From Candidatus Cloacimonadota bacterium (GTDB taxonomy: Bacteria; Muiribacteriota; UBA6191; JACPRK01), in the NCBI GenBank assembly GCA_021772705.1, contig JAJFLN010000556.1, positions 1-21,028 on the forward strand: DNA of 21,028 nucleotides, written 5' to 3'. Both the position numbers and the translations under genes were made by a program. The notes beneath the pieces were generated by a model that did no database searches, was not told the DNA's origin, and saw only the letters and a list, made by a program, of their open reading frames with translations. This document shows, one piece after another, positions 7,422 through 14,987 of the stretch. Each line of letters opens with the position of its first letter. The stretch's first letter is position 1.

Positions 7422-9134
7422 GAGATCCGCGGACGTTCTGGTGATTCGCCAGACATCGATACGATCGCCGGTAGGGAACACCGAGTGCATCGATGATGTG
7501 GCTCTCCAGCCTTCCTGGCCCAGGACTCGATCCAACTCCGAGGGGACGGTCGTACCACCTGCCCCTTCAGCCCGCCAGATTCCAGAGGCAAGGAGCAGGT
7601 CGTCGATCCCACGGCGCTGGAGCACTCTCAGGGCTTTCTCGAGACCTGATTTTCCCGGTGTGTAGAGCATCGCCCGGTCCACGACAGATGGCAGCAGTTG
7701 CCAGGCCAGGAACCAGACGTCGGTCATGATGGGCTGTTGAGTCGCCAGCCCCTCTACCAGTCTCTCCTGTGCTTGAAGCTGACCTCTCAGATCTCTGATG
7801 CTCACGAACTGCATGACCAGCGAACAGACAAGAAGAGTCACAGCAGTCCGGCGGACAGTCTTCAAGGCCTTGCAGGCCAGAATGGCGAGAAAGGGAACGA
7901 TCGGCAACAGATAACGGGGCCCCCATTGCCAGCCCCCAGGTGGGGCGATGGCGGCCACAGCGGCAAAGTCCAGAAGGAGGAAGAGGCCAATCCATCGCCA
8001 GTGGGGGTCGGCCTCGTCGAATGCCGTCTTCAGGGCGAGGGGGGCGAGCGCCGCCGCCGGCATGACGAGCAAGAGTCCCGAGGCATACTGCCCAGGAACT
8101 GCCAGGGCAAACATGATGCCGGCGACTCCACCGAGACAGGAGAGTGCGAGAAAGAGACTCTGGACAGCACCCGGTCCCGTGATCGCCGCAACAGCGCTGC
8201 AGGCGATCACAGCCGCCAGTACGCCGTCGGCGGGCGACTTCATTCTCTGGTTCTTGGCCAGGAAATGATAGCTGTTGGTGAGGCCTTTCCGGAGCATACC
8301 CTCCGCCACGCTATCGCCGCCTGCGCTCTTCAGAAAGACACCTGCCTTTGCATGAGTTCCAAGGGGTCCTTCGTGCTGGGACATGTTGAAGGCCATCATC
8401 GGAACAGCCACGAGGGCTGCCCCGGCGGCGTAAGCAGCGAGGGTCCGGAGCCAGTTCGAATTCCGAGGTCCTGCCAGCGCCCAGGCAACGGGAAGCAGCC
8501 CGGCTGCAGCGGCGGTCTCGGTCCTGATCAGCACGGCTGCAGACGCGAGTGCTCCCGCGAGTACTGGCCGATCTCTTACCAGGGCCGTCACAGCTCCCAC
8601 GAGACAGACAACTCCCAGTGTGTGTCCCCAGAAGACCACAGAGTAGAAGAGCATCGGGGTCCCGAAGAGGCAGACCAGGAAGCAGACGGATGCCTCTCTT
8701 CGGTCCGTCGTTTCCAACTTGGCCGCCAGTAGAGCCGCGAGCAAGCCGGCCAAGGCTGGCAGGAGCAGGAGTCCTGGCAGGCCGAGGAGCTTCAACCCAA
8801 GGGCCGAGACATGTGGAAACAGAGGTGGATAAGTCAGCATCCAGCCGTCCTCGCTGCCCGTGAGAAACATGTGAGGCGGTGGTGAGCCGGCGTAGCCTCG
8901 CAACGCCGTGAATGACAGATCCAGAAGCTCTCCGGAGACATGAGAGCCCGGTAGGTCCACAGTCAATCCGGGACCCTGCTCCGCCACGCGACGAGCGAGC
9001 AGGAAGTTCGCTCCCGCATCAGTGGTGTAAAAGGTACCGGAGGGGAGAGTCAGGATCAGGAGTACCAGCACCAGCGCAGCCGCTGTGACGACAGCTACTG
9101 GCGGACCGACGCCAGCCTCCTTCTCTTGGTTCAT
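7320..9134 (-). CDS. Polytopic membrane protein, GT-C glycosyltransferase-like
   Basis: This is a very hydrophobic protein of about 604 residues with many predicted TM helices. Its layout resembles GT-C (ArnT/PMT, family 39-like) lipid-linked sugar transferases. An N-terminal helix is followed by a periplasmic loop with an acidic motif (FYTTDAGANF), then YPPLFP, many helices, and a soluble C-terminal portion. No diagnostic catalytic signature is certain, so substrate and reaction are unknown. The start is chosen at the ATG giving MNQEKEAGV just before the first helix; in-frame ATG at 9188 and GTG at 9239 are alternatives. The last 27 or so codons (7320-7403, from MNKWKEC onward) are encoded by repeat copy A, so the native C-terminus was probably replaced by the element. 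It is a single gene, convergent with napF. Confidence 0.55.
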   Translation of the reverse strand: MNQEKEAGVGPPVAVVTAAALVLVLLILTLPSGTFYTTDAGANFLLARRVAEQGPGLTVDLPGSHVSGELLDLSFTALRGYAGSPPPHMFLTGSEDGWMLTYPPLFPHVSALGLKLLGLPGLLLLPALAGLLAALLAAKLETTDRREASVCFLVCLFGTPMLFYSVVFWGHTLGVVCLVGAVTALVRDRPVLAGALASAAVLIRTETAAAAGLLPVAWALAGPRNSNWLRTLAAYAAGAALVAVPMMAFNMSQHEGPLGTHAKAGVFLKSAGGDSVAEGMLRKGLTNSYHFLAKNQRMKSPADGVLAAVIACSAVAAITGPGAVQSLFLALSCLGGVAGIMFALAVPGQYASGLLLVMPAAALAPLALKTAFDEADPHWRWIGLFLLLDFAAVAAIAPPGGWQWGPRYLLPIVPFLAILACKALKTVRRTAVTLLVCSLVMQFVSIRDLRGQLQAQERLVEGLATQQPIMTDVWFLAWQLLPSVVDRAMLYTPGKSGLEKALRVLQRRGIDDLLLASGIWRAEGAGGTTVPSELDRVLGQEGWRATSSMHSVFPTGDRIDVWRITRTSADLLLNTVPMNKWKECLKTRALPSNSRQGPMAPGPG

Positions 9135-9625
9135 GGGATGGAAATCCGACCTGAGTATCCGGTGGGGCCTTCTTGCATGTTGGCGCATCTCAGAATCGTC
9201 TTTCACACCTGATCCGCAGCCTGGTCCTTCTGGAGTCACATCGGTGATTGCGAAGTCCCTGTTCAGGGCCAGAGATCATGATAACACTCAGACGACGAGG
9301 GGAGATGTGACCGGCAGTCAGATGGGGGAGTCATGCAAAGTGGGGGCGCGGTTGTGATGACACGGGAAGTTACACCGAGTTCGCAGAGATCCCGGAGACA
9401 CAGAGGTTTCTTTGCACGCCAAGACCTCTGAGCACTCCGTGAGCTCAGTGACCTCCGTGATACCCAACGATGGCTGCCCCTCCTTCGTTCCCCGATCCCC
9501 AACCAGGCGCGTGTCGTTCCGCGCGGGTCTGCGCCTCCGTATTCTGAATCACCACGGAACCAGGGCGCTCGAAAACTGGGATGACGCAGCGGGTCACGGT
9601 CATGTAGTCTTTCGGATACCCACTC
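9135..9625. other. Gene-poor divergent intergenic region
   Basis: This stretch of 491 bp (386 bp if the GTG at 9239 is used) lies between the divergent starts of the GT-C-like gene and the histidine-rich membrane protein, so it must hold both promoters. I see no convincing sigma70 pair. Its one clear structure is the phased inverted repeat at 9373-9459. Short open frames here have no recognisable protein features or ribosome-binding sites. Confidence 0.5.
9373..9459. repeat. Phased 9-nt repeat arranged as a large imperfect inverted repeat
   Basis: The left arm has four CNCNGAG units: CACCGAG 9373, CGCAGAG 9382, CCCGGAG 9391, CACAGAG 9399. The right arm has four units of the complementary sense: CTCTGAG 9426, CTCCGTG 9435, CTCAGTG 9444, CTCCGTG 9453, spaced exactly 9 nt. 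The arms are separated by about 20 nt and could fold into one long imperfect hairpin. No protein is encoded. It could be a structured RNA, a protein-binding array, or a relic of an interspersed repeat family. Confidence 0.6.
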
Positions 9626-10744
9626 ATGGAACCTCCGCCTGTCGATAAGATCAGTCCGTCATCCGATGCGCAGCCTCAGCAGCCGCTGTACTTCGTGAAT
9701 GGAGCGGTGGATTTCCTGCTGATCGGCGGCGCATCGCTTCTGGTCTTCTTGCTGCTCCGCAGCTTTCACAGCGGAGATCGGACAGAGGTCATCTACGGGA
9801 CGGCAGCCACCCTCTCCTGGGTCTGCAACTGGCCTCACTTCGCCGCCACCAGCTACCGGCTGTATCACAGCAGGGACAATCTGGTGCAGTACCCCATCAC
9901 CGCACTGTTGATACCCTGGATCATCCTTGCCGGTATCGGTGTCTCCATCGGGTATCCCGAGCTGGTGGCTCCCTACTTCGTGAAGCTGTTCCTCATCTGG
10001 TCTCCCTATCACTTCAGCGGCCAGACCGTAGGTGTCACCCTGATCTATGCTCGACGCTGCGGATTCCAGATCGGCAAGCTGGAACGTTTCGCCCTTTCGG
10101 GATTCGTGTTCGGCACATTTCTGACACAGACTATGCTCGCCGAAGTCCAGCCTGGCGGAGCTTCGTACTATGGGATTAGCTATCCTGGAATTGGACTGCC
10201 ATTCTGGAGCTACCAGGTAGCCCGGAGCTTCATGTGGATCTGCGGAGCTGGACTGCTTATGTTCGTCATTCGCTGGTCTCTGACGAACCGGAGAATGCTG
10301 CCTCCCATCGTGCTCCTTCCCGCGGCAGCCCAGTATCTCTGGTTCGTGGGCGGAACCGATGTGGACTCATTCCTCGAGTTCGTCCCCTTCTTCCACGCTC
10401 TGCAATACATGCTGATCGCCTGGTCCATGCAGCTGAAGGAAACGATGGACTTGAACCATATCGAGCCATCGGGCCGGTACGTTCTTCAGGAGTCCACTCG
10501 CTGGTTCCTGATCAACGTCGCCGGCGGCGCGTTCCTGTTCTACTTCCTCCCTCGAATGATCGCCTCATCGGGACTCAACCTCACCTTCGTCACCGGCGTC
10601 GTCCTGGCTGGAGTACAGATTCACCACTTCTTCGTCGACGGTGTGATCTGGAAACTCCGCCGGCGATCCGTGGCATCGCCACTGATGGTGAACCTGTCAC
10701 AGATGCTGTACCGAGCTCCGATAGAACAGGAGACCACGACGTGA
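9626..10744 (+). CDS. Uncharacterised histidine-rich polytopic membrane protein
   Basis: This is a 372-residue integral membrane protein with roughly nine hydrophobic segments. I do not recognise a characterised family. Histidines recur at helix ends in conserved-looking contexts: WPHFAATSYRLYH, WSPYHFSGQ, PFFHALQYM and, near the C-terminus, IHHFFVDGVIWKLR. Such spacing is seen in membrane proteins that bind metal or haem (for example carotenoid-cleaving Brp/Blh-type oxygenases or desaturases), but no identity can be claimed. The ATG at 9626 has only a weak upstream purine stretch. The stop overlaps the next gene's start by one base (TGATG at 10742-10746), so it is co-translated with a membrane-anchored cyclophilin. 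That suggests the two act in the same envelope process. Confidence 0.7.
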   Translation: MEPPPVDKISPSSDAQPQQPLYFVNGAVDFLLIGGASLLVFLLLRSFHSGDRTEVIYGTAATLSWVCNWPHFAATSYRLYHSRDNLVQYPITALLIPWIILAGIGVSIGYPELVAPYFVKLFLIWSPYHFSGQTVGVTLIYARRCGFQIGKLERFALSGFVFGTFLTQTMLAEVQPGGASYYGISYPGIGLPFWSYQVARSFMWICGAGLLMFVIRWSLTNRRMLPPIVLLPAAAQYLWFVGGTDVDSFLEFVPFFHALQYMLIAWSMQLKETMDLNHIEPSGRYVLQESTRWFLINVAGGAFLFYFLPRMIASSGLNLTFVTGVVLAGVQIHHFFVDGVIWKLRRRSVASPLMVNLSQMLYRAPIEQETTT

Positions 10745-11670
10745 TGCATCGCGTCATTGTATCGGCGCTGTCAGTGGGGTTGCTGCTCACATCAGCTTCT
10801 CCGCTCTACCCGGCCTCGGAGGAGGTCGTGGCTCCCGTCCTGTCCCGGGAGAGAGTGGTTCTCCGGACCCTGGCGGGAGATGTCGTCCTCGCACTTTTCC
10901 CGGAAGTAGCACCGAAACATGCAGCTCAGTTCCTCCGTCTGGCCCGGAGTGGCATCTTCGACTCGATCCACTTCTACCGGGTAGAGCCGAACTTCCTCGT
11001 CCAGGTCGCCTCGGCACACGAGAGGCTGAACCCACTGCTCCCGGAGCAGAAGGCGATCATTGAGGACATCCCTGGGGAGTTCAATCGAGTTCCCCATCGA
11101 GAGGGAATCCTGAGTATGGCGCGGGAAGCGGAAGACCCGGACTCGGCCCAGACCTCATTTTCCATCTTGCTCGGTGAGGCACCTCATCTGGACCGCGCCT
11201 ACACCGTGTTCGGCAAGGTCGTTTCCGGCATGGATGTAGTCCGGGAAATGGTCCGGGTCCCTCGCAATCGCGACAGCAGCCCGAGAGTGAGGCTCACGGT
11301 TCATCAGGCCCTGGTCTACGAGAACGAGGAGGCGCTCGCGTCACTCGACAGGATTGGCGTCAGACCCATTCCGGTGCCTTCCCGTTTCTTCGATCCCCCT
11401 GTATCGGCCAGTGATCCGAGGATACTGCACTTCCTGGCCGGAGGCATCGGGGCCATGGTTCTGCTGTCCCTCTCTGGTTTTCTGTTCAGGATGAAGCTCG
11501 GCGGATCGAGTCTGGCCGGCCTGTTGATGCTGAACGTCTTCATCGGAGCATTCTTGCTCTTCGTGATACTGGCTCCCAGGGCTCATCAGAACCCCCGGAT
11601 GGCCCTTGGCACGTTTCTCGGATTGCTGACGCTGCTGAAACTGCTGGGCCGAATGGAGTCACCGAGTTGA
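10744..11670 (+). CDS. Membrane-anchored extracytoplasmic cyclophilin-type peptidyl-prolyl isomerase
   Basis: This is a peptidyl-prolyl cis-trans isomerase of the cyclophilin family, 308 residues. A signal peptide or anchor (1-23) precedes a cyclophilin domain (about 36-195). Catalytic-region motifs are visible: FYRVEPNFLVQ (Arg79 and Gln87 in the usual FHR...Q positions), GILSMA (121-126), AQTSFSILL (135-143) and LDRAYTVFGKVVSGMDVV (149-166). The usual Trp of human CypA is absent, as in many bacterial members. The C-terminal 80 residues contain three hydrophobic segments (228-248, 257-277, 286-302), an unusual addition that fixes the enzyme in the membrane. AGGAGA (10728-10733) is the ribosome-binding site. 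ATG 10744 overlaps the preceding stop; an adjacent in-frame GTG at 10741 is also possible. It probably folds envelope proteins; its specific client is unknown. Confidence 0.85.
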   Translation: MHRVIVSALSVGLLLTSASPLYPASEEVVAPVLSRERVVLRTLAGDVVLALFPEVAPKHAAQFLRLARSGIFDSIHFYRVEPNFLVQVASAHERLNPLLPEQKAIIEDIPGEFNRVPHREGILSMAREAEDPDSAQTSFSILLGEAPHLDRAYTVFGKVVSGMDVVREMVRVPRNRDSSPRVRLTVHQALVYENEEALASLDRIGVRPIPVPSRFFDPPVSASDPRILHFLAGGIGAMVLLSLSGFLFRMKLGGSSLAGLLMLNVFIGAFLLFVILAPRAHQNPRMALGTFLGLLTLLKLLGRMESPS

Positions 11671-11718
11671 GGAACGATATGTCAAAGCCAACCCACTTGA
11701 ACTCTGGAGGTAGCAGCC

Positions 11719-13110
11719 ATGTCTCATCGAATCGAACGTGACACCATGGGAGAGGTACGGGTCCCGGAAGAGGCCTACTACGGCGCGCAGACACAGCGAT
11801 CGGTGCAGAACTTCAAGATAGGTGGAGAGAGGTTTCCCCGGGAGTTGATCCAGGCGCTCGGCATCATCAAGAAGGCTGCAGCCATGACAAACGCTGAACT
11901 GGGCCTCATCGATGAAAAGGTAGCCCGCACGATCGCTGCAGCAGCCGACGAGGTGATCGCCGGTGATCTGGCCGAGCACTTTCCCTTGGTGGTCTGGCAG
12001 ACGGGCAGTGGAACCCAGACCAACATGAACGCCAACGAGGTGATCTCCAACCGGGGGATCGAGATCCTGGGTGGAAAGCTCGGCTCGAAGGAGCCGATCC
12101 ACCCCAACGATCATGTCAATCGATCCCAGTCTTCCAACGATGTGTTTCCCACGGCCATGCACGTGGCCGCCGTTATGGTCTTGGAGGACAGGCTGCTCAA
12201 GGCTGTACAGCACCTGCGAGACGGACTGGACAGGAAGGCGAAGGAGTTCTCCAGCATCGTCAAGATCGGACGGACCCATCTCCAGGATGCCACTCCCCTG
12301 ACGCTGGGACAGGAGTTCTCTGGCTACGTATCCCAGCTCGATCACGGACTGAGGGCAGTGCGAAACACCCTGCCCCATCTGAGGGAGCTGGCCTTGGGTG
12401 GTAGCGCCGTGGGAACCGGTTTGAACACTCACCCCGATTATGCCGTGAAGGTGGCAGCCAAGATCGGAGAGCTGGCGGGCACGGAGTTCGTTACGGCGGA
12501 GAACAAGTTCGAGTCTCTGGCAGCTCACGACGCGATGGTGGAGACCAGCGGCGCCTTGAAGACCCTTGCCTGCTCGCTGATGAAGATCGCCAACGACATT
12601 CGCTGGCTGGGCAGCGGCCCGCGATGCGGAATCGGAGAGATAAAGCTCCCGGAGAACGAGCCGGGCAGCTCGATCATGCCGGGCAAGGTCAATCCGACCC
12701 AGTGTGAAGCCATGACCATGGTCTGCTGCCAGGTCATGGGGAACGACACCGTCATCGGTATCGCCGGAGCTTCAGGAAACTTCGAGCTGAACGTCTTCAA
12801 GCCCGTGATGATTCATAACCTGCTCCAGTCGATCCGGCTGCTCGCTGACGCGAGCGACTCCTTCCAGGACAACTGCGTTGCTGGCATTGAGGCCAATCGG
12901 GATCGGATCGATCAGAACCTGAAGAGCAGCCTCATGCTGGTAACAGCCCTCAACTCGACCATTGGATACGACAACGCGGCGAAGGTGGCCAAGACTGCCT
13001 ACAAGGAAAACCGGACCTTGAAGGAAGTCGCCGTGTCTCTCGGGCTGCTCACGGAAGAGAAGTTCGATCAGATCGTCCGGCCCGAGAAGATGGTGGGTCC
13101 CAAGGCCTGA
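11719..13110 (+). CDS. fumC: Class II fumarate hydratase (fumarase C)
   Basis: This TCA-cycle enzyme interconverts fumarate and L-malate as a cytoplasmic homotetramer without an Fe-S cluster. Its 463 residues are the usual length. Family motifs are all present: TGSGTQTNMNANEV (95-108), SSNDVFPTAMH (138-148), GRTHLQDATPLTLGQE (184-199, with the catalytic His187), and the superfamily signature GSSIMPGKVNP near residue 320. The start at 11719 has an excellent ribosome-binding site (GGAGG at 11706-11710, 8 nt spacing). It lies 48 nt after the cyclophilin gene and could share a transcript or have its own promoter. An 11-bp hairpin and tandem repeat copies B and C follow its stop. Confidence 0.97.
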   Translation: MSHRIERDTMGEVRVPEEAYYGAQTQRSVQNFKIGGERFPRELIQALGIIKKAAAMTNAELGLIDEKVARTIAAAADEVIAGDLAEHFPLVVWQTGSGTQTNMNANEVISNRGIEILGGKLGSKEPIHPNDHVNRSQSSNDVFPTAMHVAAVMVLEDRLLKAVQHLRDGLDRKAKEFSSIVKIGRTHLQDATPLTLGQEFSGYVSQLDHGLRAVRNTLPHLRELALGGSAVGTGLNTHPDYAVKVAAKIGELAGTEFVTAENKFESLAAHDAMVETSGALKTLACSLMKIANDIRWLGSGPRCGIGEIKLPENEPGSSIMPGKVNPTQCEAMTMVCCQVMGNDTVIGIAGASGNFELNVFKPVMIHNLLQSIRLLADASDSFQDNCVAGIEANRDRIDQNLKSSLMLVTALNSTIGYDNAAKVAKTAYKENRTLKEVAVSLGLLTEEKFDQIVRPEKMVGPKA

Positions 13111-13132
13111 TCGCCGGGCACACTAAGGATGG

Positions 13133-13158
13133 TAAGGCGGTACACCGGTACCGCCTTA
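13133..13158 (+). terminator. Perfect 11-bp hairpin downstream of fumC
   Basis: TAAGGCGGTAC (13133-13143) and GTACCGCCTTA (13148-13158) form a perfect stem with a 4-nt loop, 22 nt after the fumC stop. There is no T-run after it, so it is either a weak terminator or an mRNA 3'-end stabiliser. Its 3' arm merges with the CCTTAGG boundary of repeat copy B. Confidence 0.45.
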
Positions 13159-13355
13159 GGAGCAATGCCGGTGAGATAAGACGGATTTTGTTGTAGTGGG
13201 GCTCGGCCCCACACCCCGCTGGGAGAGCCAGCTCCCCCAAACCCCCAATTGGACTGGTGGGACTGAGAGTGCTGATGAACACTTGAATGACATACGAGGG
13301 CAGAGCCCTCGTTTTCAAACATTCCTTCCACTAATTCATGGGCATTGCCCTTAGG
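13154..13355. mobile_element. Repeat element copy B (short form, 195-bp unit)
   Basis: The unit starts at CCTTAGG (13154-13160) and the next begins at the CCTTAGG at 13349-13355, giving exactly 195 bp. The terminal inverted repeats read CAATGCCnnTGA inward from both ends (left at 13163, right complement ending at 13347). Internal hairpins are GTGGGGC/GCCCCAC (13196-13212) and ACGAGGGC/GCCCTCGT (13294-13312). By direct comparison it differs from copy C at 9 of 195 positions. Confidence 0.78.
13294..13316 (+). terminator. Terminator-like hairpin inside repeat copy B
   Basis: ACGAGGGC-AGA-GCCCTCGT (13294-13312) is an 8-bp GC-rich stem followed by a short T-run on the plus strand, so it could end fumC transcription. 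The same structure recurs in copy C. The minus strand lacks a T-run after the stem. Confidence 0.4.
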
Positions 13356-13550
13356 ACCAATGCCAGTGAGATAAGACGGATTTTGTTGTAGTGGGGCTCG
13401 GCCCCACACCCCGTTGGGGGAGCCAGCTCCCCCAAACCCCCAATTGGACCGTTGCAACTGAGAGTGCTGATGAACACTTGAATGACATACGAGGGCAGGG
13501 CCCTCGTTTTCAAACATTCCTTCCACTAATTCATGGGCATTGCCCTTAGG
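13349..13550. mobile_element. Repeat element copy C (short form, 195-bp unit, tandem with B)
   Basis: This is the second tandem unit, bounded by CCTTAGG at 13349-13355 and 13544-13550, again exactly 195 bp. It shares the middle boundary with copy B, as expected for two insertions at the same target or a tandem duplication. Hairpins are GTGGGGC/GCCCCAC (13391-13407), TTGGGGGAG/CTCCCCCAA (13414-13435) and ACGAGGGC/GCCCTCGT (13489-13507). It ends 6 bp from the mnmE stop codon. Confidence 0.78.
13489..13511 (+). terminator. Terminator-like hairpin inside repeat copy C
   Basis: ACGAGGGC-AGG-GCCCTCGT (13489-13507) is followed by TTTT on the plus strand. It repeats the candidate terminator of copy B 195 bp further on, giving tandem stops between fumC and mnmE. 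Confidence 0.35.
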
Positions 13551-13556
13551 ACCCGC

Positions 13557-14966
13557 TCACTTGCCGATGCAGAATCGCCGGAAGATCTCCTCCAGGATAT
13601 CTTCCGTGACGATGGCCCCCGTGATCAGGCCCAGCTGTTTGACGGCCTCGTAGAGGTCGATCAGGCTCATATCCAGAGGGATTCCGTTGCCGATGGACTG
13701 CAGGAACTCCTCCAGGGATGAGAGCGCCCTGGAGAGACAGTCCCTGTGTCTGGCGGCGACCACAATCGGCCCATCTGAGATCGGGACGAGCAAGGTCTTG
13801 GTTCGGCTCTCCAGTGCCTCCAGCAGGCCTTCGATGCCCTCGCCGCTGAGGGCTGATAGGCAGACGTGCTTGCGTCGGGCCAAAGGCTCCTGCGGCCTCC
13901 AGCTGCTCGTGACGAGGTCGCACTTGTTCACCGCCACCATGTGGGGGCGAAGCCGTTCGTCCAGATCATCCAGGAAGCTGGTCTCCTCCTCCGTCGGGCT
14001 GCAGGAGGCGTCGACCACGGTGACGATCAGATCGGCCCGGGTCAGCTCGTCACGGGTTCGCTGGATGCCTTCCCTCTCGACGGGCCCGGCATCGACTCGC
14101 AGCCCGGCGGTGTCGATGAAGGTGAAGTTCAAGCCCCTGTACGCCAGGGACTCCTCGATCGTATCTCGCGTCGTCCCCGGGACATCAGTGACGATGCACC
14201 GCTCGTACTGCAGCAGAGCATTCATCAGACTCGATTTTCCCACGTTGGGTCTTCCCGCCAGGACCACTCGGATGCCGTCCCTGAGGATTCTGCCCCTCTC
14301 GTAGCTGGCCGCCAGGTCTGCCACGGCGGACAGGATGAGTCTGGTTTCCGTTGTCACCCGATCATGGGTGGCGGGATCGACTTCATCCTCGGGAAAGTCC
14401 ACGTTGGCTTCCAGCAGCGCCAGCAACGAGAGCAACCGGCTCCGGAGCTCCGTGACCCTGTCCTTCAGGACTCCTCCGAGGTTGTTGACATGGATCAGGG
14501 CTGCCTCTTCAGACCGGGACCGGACCAGATCATTCACCGCCTCCGCTTCATCCAGACTGACCCGGCCGCTGAGGAACGCACGGCGAGTGAACTCTCCCGG
14601 CCCCGCCGGACGCAAGCCCTCTCGCCGGAGCAGCTCCTCGAGACTGCGAAGGACGGCGGGACTCCCGTGACAGTGAATCTCCACCAGGTCTTCGCCAGTG
14701 AAGGATCGTCCCGCCTCCATGTGGAGGACCATTACTTCATCGAGGATTGTGGACGTATCGGGCGTCCTGATCTGGCCCACTCGAACCCGGTGGCTCTTCC
14801 AGCGCCTCGGAGACGTGCCGTCACGGTGGCGGAAGATGCGTCTCAGGACCGAGAGAGCGCCGGGACCGCTGAGACGAAGGATGGCAACGGCTCCCTCGCC
14901 AGCGGCTGTCGCCCTGGCGAAGATGGTCTCGTCCCCTGATGCCTGCCGCTCCGCCGCTGTCCCCAT
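13557..14966 (-). CDS. mnmE: tRNA uridine-5-carboxymethylaminomethyl modification GTPase MnmE
   Basis: This GTPase acts with MnmG to modify the wobble uridine (U34) of certain tRNAs. It has 469 residues, the normal length. The N-terminal folate-binding domain begins with TIFARATAAGEGAVAILRLSG. The helical region is interrupted by a G domain with G1 GRPNVGKSS (238-246), G2/G3 region DVPGTTRDT (261-269), DTAGLR (285-290) and G4 NKCD. The C-terminus ends in FCIGK, where the conserved C-[IL]-G-K motif supplies the catalytic Cys. It starts 21 nt after the yidC stop and is the last gene of the rpmH-rnpA-yidD-yidC-mnmE cluster. Its stop lies 6 bp beyond repeat copy C. Confidence 0.97.
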   Translation of the reverse strand: MGTAAERQASGDETIFARATAAGEGAVAILRLSGPGALSVLRRIFRHRDGTSPRRWKSHRVRVGQIRTPDTSTILDEVMVLHMEAGRSFTGEDLVEIHCHGSPAVLRSLEELLRREGLRPAGPGEFTRRAFLSGRVSLDEAEAVNDLVRSRSEEAALIHVNNLGGVLKDRVTELRSRLLSLLALLEANVDFPEDEVDPATHDRVTTETRLILSAVADLAASYERGRILRDGIRVVLAGRPNVGKSSLMNALLQYERCIVTDVPGTTRDTIEESLAYRGLNFTFIDTAGLRVDAGPVEREGIQRTRDELTRADLIVTVVDASCSPTEEETSFLDDLDERLRPHMVAVNKCDLVTSSWRPQEPLARRKHVCLSALSGEGIEGLLEALESRTKTLLVPISDGPIVVAARHRDCLSRALSSLEEFLQSIGNGIPLDMSLIDLYEAVKQLGLITGAIVTEDILEEIFRRFCIGK

Positions 14967-14987
14967 GGGTCGTCGCGAACCGATGCC

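Noticed and set aside
7698..8732. Plus-strand open frame opposite the GT-C-like gene
   Set aside because: The charged, Ser/Gly/Gln-rich translation has no motif, while the opposite strand encodes a coherent multi-helix protein.
10234..10743. 170-codon upstream extension of the cyclophilin
   Set aside because: It overlaps the preceding membrane-protein gene in another frame. The signal peptide begins exactly at ATG 10744.
13068..13526. Minus-strand open frame across both tandem repeat units, giving a 65-residue repeated protein
   Set aside because: The frame stays open only because 195 is a multiple of three. In copy A the equivalent frame is shifted by the extra block, there is no ribosome-binding site, and the text is dictated by the hairpins.
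13154..13550. Tandem repeats as a CRISPR array
   Set aside because: There are only two units of 195 bp with no short repeats separated by unique spacers and no cas genes nearby.
13866..14939. Plus-strand open frame opposite mnmE
   Set aside because: MnmE has all GTPase motifs and the C-terminal CIGK on the other strand, so this frame is a shadow.
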